From positions 12,809,351 through 12,873,350 of the forward strand of contig NC_065544.1 in NCBI RefSeq assembly GCF_932294415.1: a DNA stretch of 64,000 nucleotides, given 5' to 3'. Below the pieces are notes generated by a model. That model searched no databases. It was not told the origin of the DNA and saw nothing but the letters and a program-made list of their open reading frames with translations. The translations under genes and the position numbers were made by a program. This stretch comes from Quercus robur (Eukaryota; Streptophyta; Magnoliopsida; Fagales; Fagaceae). Of this stretch, positions 1 to 13,200 are shown piece after piece (positions within the stretch are counted from its first letter, which is position 1; each line of letters opens with the position of its first letter).

Positions 1-445
1 ATTTCTAACCGTTTTTTTCAGACTAGGCGTGATTGAATCACATTTTCCTGGGCTTTCCCAACAGTCAATTTTTTTCCTCTCTTTCTCCCTTAACCTCTGG
101 CACTGGTTCAACACACAAAGCCACACACACATACACAGAGACCCATGATGCACCGATCAACCTATCCAAACCCATCACCACACACACGGAGCCACACACA
201 CACACAAACACAAACCATCAACAAAGCCACACACATAAACACAAACCACCAAACCATCAATAGAGCCACACACACCGATCAGCAACGGCCACACACACCG
301 AGCCACACACAAACCAGTTGGAGCCAACAACGACCACCAAACCCACCACCCAAGCCACCGATCAGAAACCCACGCTGCCGATTTGAAACCTAGACCATCG
401 AAAATACCCAGAAAATACACCGATCAACCCAGAAAAACCCATGAT
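1..445. repeat. Low-complexity repeat region, left part
   Basis: This stretch is C/A-rich and built from diverged short units such as cacaca runs and 'caccgatcaacccag'. The same vocabulary resumes after the hAT-like insertion that ends at 1481, so the two parts were once one repeat. Reading frames that cross it have low-complexity protein (Thr/His/Pro) and are not genes. The class of the host repeat is not clear and it may extend left of the window. Confidence 0.6.
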
Positions 446-1481
446 TAGGGGTGTCAATTCGGGTTAGCGTGTCGGGTTCGTGTCGTGTCGAGGTAGGGGT
501 ATTCGACTAAATGACTCAACCCTAACCCAACCCATTTAATAATCGTGTCATGATCCTTCAACCCTAACCCAACCTGTTTATAAGGCGGGTTGACCTGACC
601 CAACCCATTTGACACACTTAATAGACGAGTTGTGTTGGGTTGACACGAATGTAACATAACCCATTTCAATCTGCATAATATTAAATATAATATCTATCTA
701 GAAATAATTTTTTTTACACCCTAAAAAGCAATGCATACACTTCAAGTATTCAACCCACATTCAAAATAATATAGTTCAACAAAAATATAACATTCCTCTA
801 GAAATAAGTTCTTTACACTCCAAAAGAAGTGCATACACTTCAACCCAAATTCAAAATAACAAAGTTTAACAAAAATAAAATAACATAGTTCAACAAAAAT
901 ATAATATCCTTGGAACTCCTTAAATGCTAAGTATCAATATTGAAAGAATTTGAGCAAACAGTAGATTAATCCTGACTATGACCATGATTATAATCCATAG
1001 ATTCTTTGTTGATGTTCAAATTCATAACATCTTCCACAAGCTCATCCAATTTTATTTGTGCAAGTTTTATGCCAAAAAAGAAAGAAAGAAAGTATTAGTA
1101 GTTCTAGGGTTTGAAAGTTTCAATTTCCAATTATATCCCTTGTAAATTTTTATAATTACTCACTTTTCTTTCTAAATTTAAAATATATGTTGGATATAAA
1201 AGGTATTTGATAAATCTAAAATAAAATAAATATTTATTTGTTATACGAATTAAACGGGTTGTGTTAAGTGGGTCATTTCGGGTTGACACAAATAAATTGG
1301 CGTGTCAAACATGTCTATTGCGGGTTATGCGGGTTAACCCGCTTATGACACAGTTCTTATCGTGTCACTTTCGGGTCGACCCATTTATGACCCAAACCCA
1401 TTAAGGCCCAACCCTAATCCGAAAAAACCCGTGTTGGGTTCGTGTCGTGTTCACGGGTTGGGTCGAACATTGACACCCCTA
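446..1481. mobile_element. Non-autonomous hAT-like DNA transposon
   Basis: The element is 1,036 bp. It begins taggggtgtcaat and ends attgacacccta-like (inverted form of the same 13 bases), and it is flanked on both sides by the 8-bp direct repeat cccatgat (438-445 and 1482-1489). An 8-bp target duplication with short terminal inverted repeats is the hallmark of hAT transposons. Subterminal regions are rich in gggtt/cgtgtcg motifs that occur in opposite orientations at the two ends. No transposase reading frame is visible, so it would depend on an autonomous relative. It sits inside the older 'caccgatcaacccag' repeat. Confidence 0.85.
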
Positions 1482-1860
1482 CCCATGATACACCGAAAAT
1501 ACCCAAAAAAAACACCGATTTGACCCATGATACACCAATCAACCCATAAAATACCAAGAAAAACGTCGAAGCCACTTCGATCGGAGCTTGACCCATGATA
1601 CACTGATCAACCTAGAAAACGTCGATGCCACATGATCAACCCAGAAAATACCCAGAAAAACGCCCAGATCAACCCAAATCCAAAACCCATAAACCATAAC
1701 CCACAGCCCACCATGCCGATCCACCACTTGACCCATGATACACCGATCAAAGCAAACCACACCCACATCGGAACAAACCCATCAAAGCAAACCGCAATCA
1801 AAGAGAGGAAAGGGAGAGGGAGAAAGAGAAAGAGAGACGAGGAGAACAGTTGAGGCTTGA
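1482..1860. repeat. Low-complexity repeat region, right part
   Basis: Diverged copies of 'acccatgatacaccgatcaa' and 'cccagaaaatacccag' follow one another irregularly, continuing the repeat interrupted at 446. The unit is degenerate rather than a clean satellite. The region ends in a purine-rich stretch (agagaaag) near 1,800-1,845. Confidence 0.6.
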
Positions 1861-2743
1861 GAGAGTGGGAGTCAGAGCAGAATAAAATATGTATATATTT
1901 TTTAGAATACTGCTACAGTACAATTCTAAAGTTAGATTTGTACTGTAGCACTATTGCAAAAAAATTTGCAATAGTGGACTTTACCATTCTTTGATGCAAC
2001 CGGTTTTAAGGCTTAAAATGCCAAATTGTCCTTAGATTTGGCATTAGCATTCTTCAATGCTAATGCTCTTACACTTTACTTGTACTTCATCCTCTCTGTG
2101 TGTGTGACTAAAGCCTAGGACCAATAGGCCTCTAAACAACCCCTTAAGGGTTAGCATCTAGCTCAAGACCACATCTATGGGTGACCTTACTTCACTTTAC
2201 CGTTCAACACTCATCGTGCACCCATTTGTATCCAAGAAAGGCCCTCTCAAATAGGAAGCATGTGGCACAAGGCTGCCAAACACTATGAGAGGCAAAGGCC
2301 CTAGACCTTGATCAATATTGTTCAAAACTCTTCAATTGAGTACCCCTACTTCAATAGGAGGGCCTAAGATAGACCGCATATCTCATTACATCAGCATTAA
2401 TTGTCCTAAGAAATTGCCACCACTTTTGCATTAAATATAATGAGAAAATGCATCTTTGTGGGATTAACTTTTTCTTTTGAGAATACTAAATATTTGCACA
2501 CACACGGGAAGAGAGAAGAAGGTCTTAAAGAAACTTATAGTAGTGTATATCCAAAAGAGCTTTCTTTGGGGGATTAACTCAGCAGTACATCCCTTTCTAT
2601 AAATAAATAATAATAAAAAAAAAAAAAAAAAAAAAACTTAGTAGTACATCCTCTTAGTTGCAGTAAAGGGATGGTGTATTGTCAGGTTCTCTTCCACTTT
2701 ATCAAGAACCAATCGCCAACTCCACTCAAAACTTTATAAAAGC
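1861..2743. other. Intergenic, with two adjacent small hairpins
   Basis: No gene is seen. At 1911-1950 two 13-base arms (tgctacagtacaa and its exact complement) surround a 14-base loop. Directly after, 1949-1976 is a second perfect palindrome with arms cactattgcaaa. Such paired palindromes usually mark the edge of a transposable element, but no matching second edge was found here. Confidence 0.5.
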
Positions 2744-2745
2744 AC

Positions 2746-2908
<163 letters not shown>

Positions 2909-2916
2909 TGTGCACA

Positions 2917-3851
2917 TAGACATGGCAAAACAAGTGGGTTGGGTTGGGTTGGGTTCGGGTCGAGTTGGCCCGTATTTTTCAAATGATTTTTTTTTTTTAA
3001 TTATAAAAACAAATCAATGACAAATTGTTCAAAGAGAATGAATAAAATCAATTAAGAAAATGAATTACACTTAATGCCACTTGTTAATATCCTTCCAATT
3101 CTGACAGTTTTGAGCATGACAAAATTACTTTATAGTCATAAATTCATGATAGAAAAAGTCTTCAATATTAATAACTCATTGTCAAAATGCATGTAATTAC
3201 AAGTTTACAATTTCAAAAAGAAATAGATCTTAAGGAGTACCAAAAAGTATATATTTTAAGTTTACATCACTAATAAGAAAAGATAAAAGAAAAATATAAG
3301 AGAAAAAGAGTATAGGCAGAGAGGAGCTGATTGCTGCTGAGCAGTGGAGGCGCAAAGTGAAACATTTTGTCTCTGAAATTGTGAAAGCTCTTAGGTGTGT
3401 GACTGTGTGAGTGTCTCAGTGTCTGTGTGTGTGTGGTGTGTCACGTGTGTGTTAGCCATTTAGTGGTTTGTGGACTACAACTACAAGCTCTTAGCCATTT
3501 ACTGTGTTAGTGATTTAGTGTACTAGTGTGAACTGTGAAGTGTCTAGTCCAATTGAATGAAAATTGGTAGAATTTTTTTATTATTATTTTAATAAATGGG
3601 TTGTCTTATGTCTGTGAACATGCTATCTATTGGCTCCGACCACATGCTTTGTGCTCTATTCACCTAGCATTCAGGACAAAGTCTAAATATTTTTTAGCGA
3701 ATTTTTTTTAACGGTCCGGTCATGGGTTATTCATGTCGAGTCAGGTTGACTTACAAAAAAAATGGGTCAAGCAACGGGTCAACCCGTTTTTGCTTCGGGT
3801 CAGGTTTTTTCATGTTGGGTCAGCAAATTCTAACATGTTTTGCCATGTCTA
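2917..3851. mobile_element. Non-autonomous hAT-like DNA transposon
   Basis: The 935-bp element has terminal inverted repeats of 15 bases (tagacatggcaaaac at the left, its complement at the right) and is flanked by tgtgcaca on both sides (2909-2916 and 3852-3859), an 8-bp duplication as expected for hAT. The duplication is itself a palindrome, so the exact edge could be moved outward. Subterminal gggttgggtt and gggtcaa motifs are typical of plant hAT MITEs. No transposase frame is visible. Confidence 0.82.
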
Positions 3852-5070
3852 TGTGCACATACAATCTTGTTACTTTGCAATTTTTCTTCGGTAGCATACT
3901 TAGGAAATTTCTTCACTAATTAACTTCTAGAGTGTGACCAACTCCACTGGTTTGGGTTCATCCATTACCTTGTTTAATCCAAATTTTCTTTTGCTTTGTT
4001 TGGGTTCGAGGAAGACGTGGGAAACTCAATAATTAACTCAGTGTGTTCCTGAAGTCAATTTGATCAAATTAAACCAAGTAGGTAGCCAGGTCGTGTTTCT
4101 GAATACAGTTGCATCATATAGGTAACCCCAAGATCTTAAATATAAACCAAACCTCATAGCCCAAAGTCCAAAGAGTGTGGTAAGATTGACTTCTCTCCTT
4201 ATACCCTTAAATTCAGCCCTATGCCTAATAATCATCTCTTAAAACACATCTTACAAACCAACAAACTCTTGAGTTTCTTCCTAACTTCTACAACACAACC
4301 TGAACTCAACCACCACCAAATGTAGCCTTCAGCTATTTCACCACCTATTTTAATATTTTTGCAACCCACAAATTAATTGGTTGAAAAGGATAATAAAAAT
4401 GTAGAAGTTAGAGCCTTAGAGGTAAGATTATTTTTAAGGCTGAAGGGTACAAAAATTGAAGCCCAATCACCATTCATTCTTCCGAACCCAATGTTCAATA
4501 CACCTCACCTAAAAGCAAAGCCCTTTCCCCACTCAATCAAAACTATGTCGAAAGCCTCCTACATGAAAAAGCCCATTTTCAAAAGCCCATCACTACCCAA
4601 AGCATTTAGCCCACTCAATTAAATACCCTTCAAGACCCACACAACAAAATCCCCCAATCAAAGACCATTAGCCATTGCTAGAAGCCCAATCACATTTATA
4701 AAATTCCACATCCAAATGGAAGCACGCATGCCACCCCATGAGTGAGAAAGATGAGTTTGACAGAGACATGAAAAATAAAGAGGATTTTTGAAAAAAAAAA
4801 TTTTTATTTTTTTTTCCCTCCACTTTCTATTCTATCACACAAGAAAAATAACAAAATCTTCCATTTTCTTTTTATTATTTTCTATTCCCTCACTTTTCTT
4901 TCCTGGTATACTAACATGTTTTGGAAGTTTGGAATTTTCCTTGGGTAAGTATTTTCTTGTACATTAAAAAAACAATAAATAAATTGTATGTGACCTTTGT
5001 CCACTAATCTTTCAATTAAAATATCATGTTTTAATTACTCAACCATACAACTTTCTTCAAAAATAAAAAT
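3852..5070. other. Intergenic, no gene recognised
   Basis: The sequence is AT-rich single-copy-looking DNA. A frame at 4377-4622 (81 codons) is open but rich in Lys/Pro/Phe, with no recognisable motif. I see nothing else that can be supported. Confidence 0.5.
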
Positions 5071-5071
5071 A

Positions 5072-6727
5072 AAAACGCAAAAACACTTATTTTGATCCAT
5101 ATATTTTGGAGTCACATTCAATTTGATATTTACATTTTAGTAACAGTTAATTTAGTCTTTTTTTTATTTTTAATTTGTAGTCAATTTGATCCTATCGTTA
5201 ACTCACTAACGAAAAATGTTTATGTGGCTAACGGATTGTACCATTGACACATAAGATGCTTACATGGCTACTAAAATAATGATAAAAAATTAATTTAACA
5301 TTTATAAATTGCCAAGTCAGATCTAAATGAAAAAAAAAATCTTATAATATTTTTAACAAGAATTTGTTTTTCTGAGTATTTCAATTCTTAACCTCATTTA
5401 TTTTTCTTCAAATTTTATTTCTCAAATTTTATTTTTCACTTCAAATTGAAATTGTTCTACAACATTCTGTGTACAGATCCGTATTAACAAAAAATAAAAA
5501 ACACAAAATGAATGAGATGATAAAAAAAAAAAAACAACTTTCTATTCTCGCTTTCTTACCCACCAAACAGGACAACAAAGAAAATCTCAATACACAAAAT
5601 TTCTTTTCTCTCACTTTCTTGGCATAAGTCTTCTATCCCTAATTTCATAAATCTTCAACCACAAAATCACCCAAATTTCCACCAAAAACCTCAACAACTG
5701 ATCTAATCATCTTAGTACAATCGTTATTCCAACCGTGCAGACTTGTATTCTCGCTGAGATCGTCAAGGGTCTCGAATAAGCTTCGTCGAAAATGGTGGTG
5801 TTGAAAGGATCCCATCCAACTCATGAGAGAATTACAAAATCTATACCCACCATCTTCAAACTTTGATTTGCTTAGATCTACAAAATATTCAGATCTGCAA
5901 ATTTTCCATCTTGTGAAATTCAAAACACACAAAAGAATAATCTAGATTACACATAAATTTGTAGATAAACCACCCAAAATCCAAGGTGGACGCTTGCTTA
6001 GGCCTTCAGAGATTCAACCCTGTGTGTCCCAGTTCGCAAATTTGGAGTAATAAGAGCTTTTGAAAAGTTTAAATAATTTGGATCACAAGGAGATGGTAAA
6101 AAGCTCGTTGTCAACACCAACATCTTTCTTGTCTTCTTCCTTCACAATAGAAAATGCAATAACAAATTACAGAGTTACAAATGCATTAACAAATTAATTA
6201 TTTGTTATGAAAGTGAGAGAAAGAAAGATGAGATTACGAAAAAAATATTTCTTTTTAAAAATATTTTGAGAAATTGAATTAAATTTCAGTTTTTTTTTTT
6301 TTTTTTTTTTTCAGTTAGATATGACATGGCATTTTTTAAATATCAAATTAATTTTTATTATTATTTTAGTAGTCACAGAATTATTATCTAATGTCCCAAC
6401 GGTACCAGCCTAGCCAATTTCCGTTAGAGAATTAACAGTAAAAATAAGAGAGATCAAATTAACTGCAACAAAAACGTAAGAATTAAATTGATCGTGATCT
6501 TAAAATTTTAAAATTTCAAAATATAAGGATCAAAATAAGAGTAGTTCTGGTGCCACAACAATGTGCACAACTTTGTGCACAACTCGACCACGTGGCGAGT
6601 TGTGGTTGGTGGAGGGGTGATGGTGGGTCACCCCTCCACCAACCACAACTCGCCACGTGGCAGAGTTGTGCACAAAGTTGTGCACATTGTTGTGGCATTA
6701 GAATTTTCCTCAAAATAAAGTTTTTGT
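5072..6727. mobile_element. Long-armed fold-back (Mutator-like) element
   Basis: The left arm (about 5,083-5,330, starting near ttattttgatcc) matches the complement of the right arm (about 6,295-6,538) over roughly 230 bases with moderate divergence; both carry ctactaaaataat and related blocks. Arms of this length point to a Mutator-like element. AT-rich ataaaaata occurs outside both ends and might be a 9-bp target duplication, though this is weak in such sequence. The interior (5,340-6,290) is not transposase-like. It holds a minus-strand frame at 5932-5645 (95 codons) of unknown nature. The right end is interrupted by the hairpin MITE at 6539-6709. Confidence 0.65.
6539..6709. mobile_element. 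Hairpin MITE, Mutator type (9-bp target duplication)
   Basis: The element is 171 bp and is almost entirely palindromic. Arms 6551-6620 and 6628-6697 match at 68 of 70 positions around a 7-base loop, tggtggg. It is flanked by the 9-bp direct repeat tcaaaataa (6530-6538 and 6710-6718), the target duplication length of Mutator-like transposons. It is nested in the right arm of the older fold-back element. The arm similarity implies a recent insertion or ongoing arm correction. Confidence 0.85.
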
Positions 6728-9140
6728 AAGATAAAAATAATAACTTTAATCAATAAGAGAAAAATTAATGAACCTATGCCCAAGTCAAATGGTCCAATTC
6801 TAACCAAATAAATGGACAAGAGAAAAGAGAAAGAACGATCTTTGGACTTTACACTTTAGAGTACATGGGTGATATGACAATAAAAAATAAACAAACAATT
6901 AACTAAGTTAAATGATTCTCAAAAATCAAAAACGAAATCTCACACACATACCTGAGAGAGAGAGAGAGTGAGAGAGAGAGGTTGCTTGGAGGGGAACATA
7001 ATTTTCCATATATGATGCATTGGCCTTTTTCCAAATGTGGAGATTTCTTGAAGGAAGACAGCAATTTCCAGATAAGTGCACAATACCTTTTTCCATTTTT
7101 TGAAGGTTTTTAACTCTGAGACAAATGATAACACTAAAAGCATTGACACAAACAAGACATTGTCATAATGTTTCTGACTTAGATTTTGCTTCCCTTAAAC
7201 AAAACCAAACAAAACCCAATAAGCTTACAAAGTGAGAATATTGTGACTCAGAGAAAAGAGTGTGTGGAGTAGTCAGATTCAGATAGAAGAGAGTAAAAGA
7301 CAGCTTCTTTAACACGGAGAAAGAGAGAGTGTGTGAATTTATAATTGTAAAAGAGCCCCGAATCCTCAAAGGACTTCCAAAAGCTTCTTTTGCTTCACGC
7401 TAACTGTACAAAAAACCCATCAAAAGAGAGATGGATTGGACGTATGATCTGACAAACTGTGCATGTTACACACTGCTTTAGGAAAATGATGCCTGAACTT
7501 CAACTATCAACCTTAAATCAAAAAAGAATTATATATATTTACGATAGTTATCAAAATTCATGCAGTACAATAATTTACATGTACGAAAACACATGAGAAA
7601 AGATATGCTAAATAGATTCATTTAACGTGTGTTTACTGTTTATACAAATAGTTCTATCCATTTTTTGAAAATATTTATGAAAATTGAAAAAAAAAATTTA
7701 GTTATTTTTTCATTAAATTTTTTTTAAATAGTTTAAATATGTTAATAAAATTCTATATAAATTTATATACTGGTTTATTTTCTAAACTAACTTATACATA
7801 TAATTCTTTTAATGGATAAGCTATAACTATCATCCATGTGCGGATGGTAGCTAATGCAATTCATCATTCACTTAACAGAATTGTGATTCTATGTAAACGA
7901 AAATAAGAAACCCTAGACTTTCTTATAATAATGATATATTTAAAAAATAATAATTTTATATATAGATATATAACCATTCTAATTAGGATGGGGAGCATAA
8001 GTATATATATTTAACAATTTTTTAAAATCCTGGCCCCAAGTTGACCATACCATGCACTAGTTCTTTCTCAAGAATTTTGTCTCAAAAAGTGATTTTGATA
8101 TTTACCACATCGTCAAAGTCTATTAAATAATTTAAGTAAATGGTTAAGTGTAACCAATGAAACCACAGGATAGTAATAATAATTGAAGGATACCTTCTTA
8201 TTTTATGGGCAAACCACATGGATAGTAATTAATTATAATTATTCCATTTTTTAAAGATTCATTTATTTTTAAGTACATCTCTACATTTATCTTCTTCTTC
8301 TTCTTTTTTTCAGTTAAATAGCAGAAATGTCATGTCATTTTTATCTAATTTAATTACTTTTTACGTCCAATACACCAATGAATTTAAACTATCCTAAAAT
8401 TCTTGTTTGTTATAAACTTAACTATTTTAAAAAAAATGACGAATGAATTCATTCATTAATATGTAACCTTTTTGTAATAAACCTGATAATATTCCAAAAA
8501 TTATTCAACTAAATGAACGGGGCTACTATACATTTTCTTTTCTTTTTTTCTCACAATATTTTCTATACCTACCAATTCTCAGCCATGCAAAATTGCAATA
8601 TAGCATTTCCATCTTGTAGTATAGACCAGATTTGAAAGCAACATGTATATTAATATAACTTGCTATAACATTACTTTTAAATTGAATCCATATTAGCCAG
8701 AGACTAGCATCTCATACAGTAAAACACAAGTTTGTCAAAAAAAAATCTTGACGCTTTTCTAAGATTAGCACTTGGCATATCTTATGCCAGTGATATGGAC
8801 AATGATTCACAAGACTATTACGAATTTCTGGTACGGGATCTTGGAAAAGTTAAATGAAGAAAGATCAGGGTTGCAGAGAGTCGGAAGGTGTCATTGTCAC
8901 TCATCATATATCCCAATACACTTAATAGTGATCATTATTTTTAGAATCTTAAATTGGAATCAGTCTTTTTGTCATGATTTTATCACCAGTATACTGTCGG
9001 CATATGAATAGGAGGAATTACATGGAATTAGTTTTAGTTGGGAAAAAACAGAAAAAGAAAAAAAAAAAAATTTTGGTTGGGCTAGTCTCTACCGAGAGTC
9101 TAAACTCAGTTAAATTGTTGCTAATATATATTTTTATATA
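6728..9140. other. Intergenic, no gene recognised
   Basis: AT-rich sequence with a short GA tract near 6,954-6,980. Open frames here are short and have no recognisable motif. Nothing else can be supported. Confidence 0.5.
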
Positions 9141-9417
9141 AAAGATAAAATATTATTTCGGTCTTTAAATTTTATTCAAAGTTTGGTTTTGTCCTTAAAC
9201 TTTAATAAATGTTTTTTTTCGTTCTTAAACTTTGTAGAGAGTTTTTTTAATAATTTAGAGGCAAAAATGGAGATGAAAAAAAATTGCAATAGTGCAGGGA
9301 TGAAAACTGTATCATTTTTAAAGTTTAAAGACAAAATTAAAGTGAAACAATTTCAATAATTTAAGGACGAAAGAAAAACTTTTTAAATTTTAGGAAACAA
9401 AATGATATTTTACCTTA
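9141..9417. mobile_element. MITE with inverted terminal regions
   Basis: The left end (gataaaatattatttcggt, then repeated cttaaacttt blocks) is matched in opposite orientation by the right end, which finishes aaatgatattttacct. The inverted similarity covers perhaps 90 bases per side with several mismatches. No clear target duplication was found, so the superfamily is not assigned. Confidence 0.55.
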
Positions 9418-12400
9418 TTTTAAAATTAAATTTCTGGTTTTTTTTTTTCCTTTTGTTTTGGGCATACAATAGATGGGGTAAGAGACTGAAGAAAGCATCC
9501 ATGTGCAATTTTAGTTACATAACTTTCTAATGAGTCATGTAACTTGTTTAAATAATACACATGAATCGATAGATAGTCTTATAAATGGCCATGTAATTGA
9601 CTGAAAAAGATAATTTTAAACATGTTTGGAGCCAAATTTTACCCCTAAAGGACAAGGTTTGCTTTGTCCTTATCTATATCTATACTACTATTTAAGAGAC
9701 TTTTCCTATTTGAATTCTTACTTTTTTATTTCCAAAATATCCTAAAATTCACTTGTTTAGAAAGTTAATAATAGCTAGGGTTAGACATATATAATTACTA
9801 ATTTTAAAACTCCTAAATTTTAGATAAATTTAAAAAAGCAATTTACCAACAACTGGTATTTATTTTTAAAAAAAGCATGTTGCATAAAAATAAAAATAAA
9901 GTTAAGTGCAGTTTTTTTTTCTTTGTTCTCTTGATCATATCTACTCTCATGTTCCTACTAACTTTATACTCTCAATAACAAGCAGTTACTTCACTCTACA
10001 TGTCTCCCCATCCTTATCATCTTTTCTCTTTCTTGTTCAAATTCTAAAAAACAAATCCAATCTGGCACATCTATTCCCAAGTTCCCACTAATTTCAAAGG
10101 AAGACAAACACTCAAAACTCAATTAAAAAGGTATGAACATACCATTTGTTTTTAATACATTAATTTCATTAGATTACTTTATCTTTCCCTTTGTCTTTCT
10201 CTTTGTCTCTTTGTCTAATTGCTCCACTGCCTTCATAAAAGTGGGCACTGCATCTTTAAATCTCCCATATTATACATTTCTCTCATCTTAATTTGTTCAC
10301 TTTTTAAAACTAGCATCATGACACTCTTGAGTAAGCAAATGTGTAAACTTGAAATTTGGATAAATGAAAAATTATAACACTAAAAAAAAAAACATCACGT
10401 GAAGTGTGTGTGATGAAGTTAGTCTAAATATATCGAGGTTGGTCAAATGATCAGTCGATGAATGTGAAGAAATCAACTATACTCCTTATTATTAAGAACC
10501 TTGTAACTTAACTAGTACATCATAATATTTCTAACAAAAACTTCTAAAATTCAAATTGCCTCTCTTTCATTGTAATGATTGAGTTATCAGTAGCAATAGC
10601 TTCCCCCTTTATGTAGTGTCTTCTCTTCAGCCCTCCCACGTCCACATGACTTAAAATGGATATGATCCTCCAGGAATTCTGGTGGGGTTGATCTGGTAAA
10701 ATAAAATAAAATAAAATAAGCACCGTGTATCAGTCATGGGACTCAAATGCAAACAAAAAGATTATGAAGGTTTGGGAATGAGAAGGATGAATGATACAAA
10801 TAAAGCCCTAAGAACAAAACTAAATCAATTAATGCCGATTCCTCTATCTATGTTAACATTTTAGTGTGTTGGCTAATTCTTTGTCAAATTTTCATGTATC
10901 TAAATAGTCAATTTCATTGTATCTTGTAATATTTTGGGATGCTATTTGCATTGGGTCACTGAGATGAAGTGCTGCAAGTGCTGAAATTGAAGTCGGAAGG
11001 GTGCTGAATTTCGCTTAAAAACCGTCTTTGTTGTAAACTCTCAATCTACATCAATAGTATAGACTAATGTGAAACTCTCTACATGTTCTCTAAAAAATTA
11101 TGAAATGCTGAAGAAAACGTTTGAGAGAGAGCTCATGTTCTTGCAAAAAAGCAAAATTGGTGGCCTTATAAGTCCTTTTTTTCTTTTTTTTCTTATTTCT
11201 GAATCTATATGTCTAACTGATAAATTCACACGTTGATACTTGAATAATTCAAGTTTAGACCAAAATCTTTCAAATTTTAGGTACTAATTAAAATACATTT
11301 TAGAGGTTGACCAGTCACTACTCAATCAAAAGTCAGTTTCATTTGTCATAAAAAAGATTCAGGACCCCAAGGTTGAAATGTATGATATAACCCGACCACT
11401 GAGATCTGCAATTTCGAGCTAGATTTATAGCTTTCGTTTCCTTTCCTTTTTCGTCTTCTTCCTTCATGCTTCAGGCTTCCACCTTTTACCCCCACTCGGG
11501 CCCCCTAATAAGCCAATTCCAAAAAAAAATGTACCTAGTTAGGTAGTCTATCTACCTAGCTAAGACATTCAAAAGGTGTGTACACCGTATGCATAAGAGA
11601 CATTTCTCTTATTTTTTCGGTAGGTTTTTCTCTTATTTGTTTTCATTTTTATCCGAACTCTTTTGGATAGATTTTTTTTCCTTTTTCCCAAGGTCTCCAT
11701 TAAATATTTTCTTTTGACTTTGGTCTAACAACAACTAATAATAATAACAGCCATAAGTATGATGGTTAGATAAGTGAATTAAAAAAATGAAATCAAATTG
11801 CATTCAATTCAACTTTTTCTTTTACCCTATTAAATGTTTACACAAATGATCTCAGCAGTTTCTCATTTTCTGAAACTTGCATGATGGCTGTTATCAACAG
11901 GTCTTGAATATATATTTCTTAATATTACATTACCAAATTGCATGTCATTCAAAAATTAATCTCCTATTAGATTACATATAATTGGTTCTTAACCACATTC
12001 ATTTTTCTTAAAAAGCTTGCCCTCACAAGTCTCAATAATTAGTGCCCGTGTTGCTACTAAATAAACCAATAGTAAAAATGCTAAATTTATTACAAATCTT
12101 ATTTAAATGTTTTACAAATTGATATGACAATAAATTTAATCGGTGCTACTTGAACAATTGATAAATAAATATTTAAATTACCTTTTATGTTATTTTAGTG
12201 ACTTATGTATTCATGATTGGTGACACATTAAACTTATGTTAGTTTATATATATATATATATATATAAAACTTGTAATATTCTCATTATCACTCAAACGAT
12301 ACATGTAATTAATTATCTACACATCTAGGTGCATGGATGTACTCGTGGAATCATATAGCATATATTCACGTAAGAATCTTGGGAAAAGGCATCAAACATA

Positions 12401-13101
12401 TAAGTGGAATACCTTAAAGAAATCGTATCATATGTTGCAAGGAATACTGATAAATGATTTCTCAGGAAGGCATGGAGAGTAAATATATCTGGAGTGACAA
12501 GCTATATTATTGAGATGTGTAGAAAAGGATTCCCGGCAATATGAATGCCTGTAGATGAATATAAAACTAGCTAGAAGACGAGTCTATATTGATATCAAAA
12601 TTATTTATATGTCTGGCCAAAAGTATGTGACAAAGTGAATATGGAATACCCTTTGGTTTTGGCTTTGCAATACAAATTCATGGGGGTCCCGAGTTTGTTG
12701 TCCTTCCTTGGGATGACCACTGTACAGTAATGAATAAAGGACTCACACTGTTCGTTTGTTTTTGTTCATGTTTGTATCTGCTACATTATAAAAATATTCT
12801 TGATGTTGCTTTGCTCCTTTATAACTTGTGAGTGTGAGAGTTTGAGCTGGACCAGCAGCATTCACTTGGAGAGGGTGGTTGCAACTTGTAATTGTATAGT
12901 GTGAAGATAGTGCAAGTACACTCGTGTTTGCACTTCCTCTCTCTCTGCTATCTGTTCTGTCCTTGCTATACCTCGGCCTTGACAAAACAACACTGAAATG
13001 ATAGATGCATCAATCAGAATCACTGTCATATTTCTCACTTTAAGAAACAAGAAAAAACCACACAAAAAAAACCTAATGAAAAAGTATTGACCAACCCATC
13101 T
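9418..13101. other. Long upstream region of UFO, no gene recognised
   Basis: About 3.7 kb of AT-rich DNA precedes the UFO promoter. It holds an aaaataaaat run near 10,700 and a (TA)n tract at about 12,247-12,266. Frames at 12,743-13,065 on the minus strand were inspected and show no family motif. In other plants the UFO expression pattern depends on several kb of upstream DNA, so cis-regulatory sites probably lie here, but none can be identified by reading alone. Confidence 0.45.
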
Positions 13102-13109
13102 TATATAAA
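13102..13109 (+). promoter_or_regulatory. Candidate TATA box of UFO
   Basis: tatataaa stands about 490 bases before the UFO start codon and is the only good TATA match in the last 500 bases. If used, transcription would begin near 13,135 and leave a long leader of about 465 bases containing the small upstream frame at 13201. A shorter leader from a TATA-less start is also possible. Confidence 0.4.
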
Positions 13110-13200
13110 CACTTGTCCAACCCCATCAAGCAAAAGAATCCAAAGCCAACCAAATTTCATGAGTTTTAGGCTTTTAGTATAACTTTCTTCTTAACTAGAA

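Noticed and set aside
12743-13065. Minus-strand frames just upstream of UFO, considered as a small secreted peptide gene
   Set aside because: No signal peptide followed by a known peptide motif such as a CLE domain was seen.
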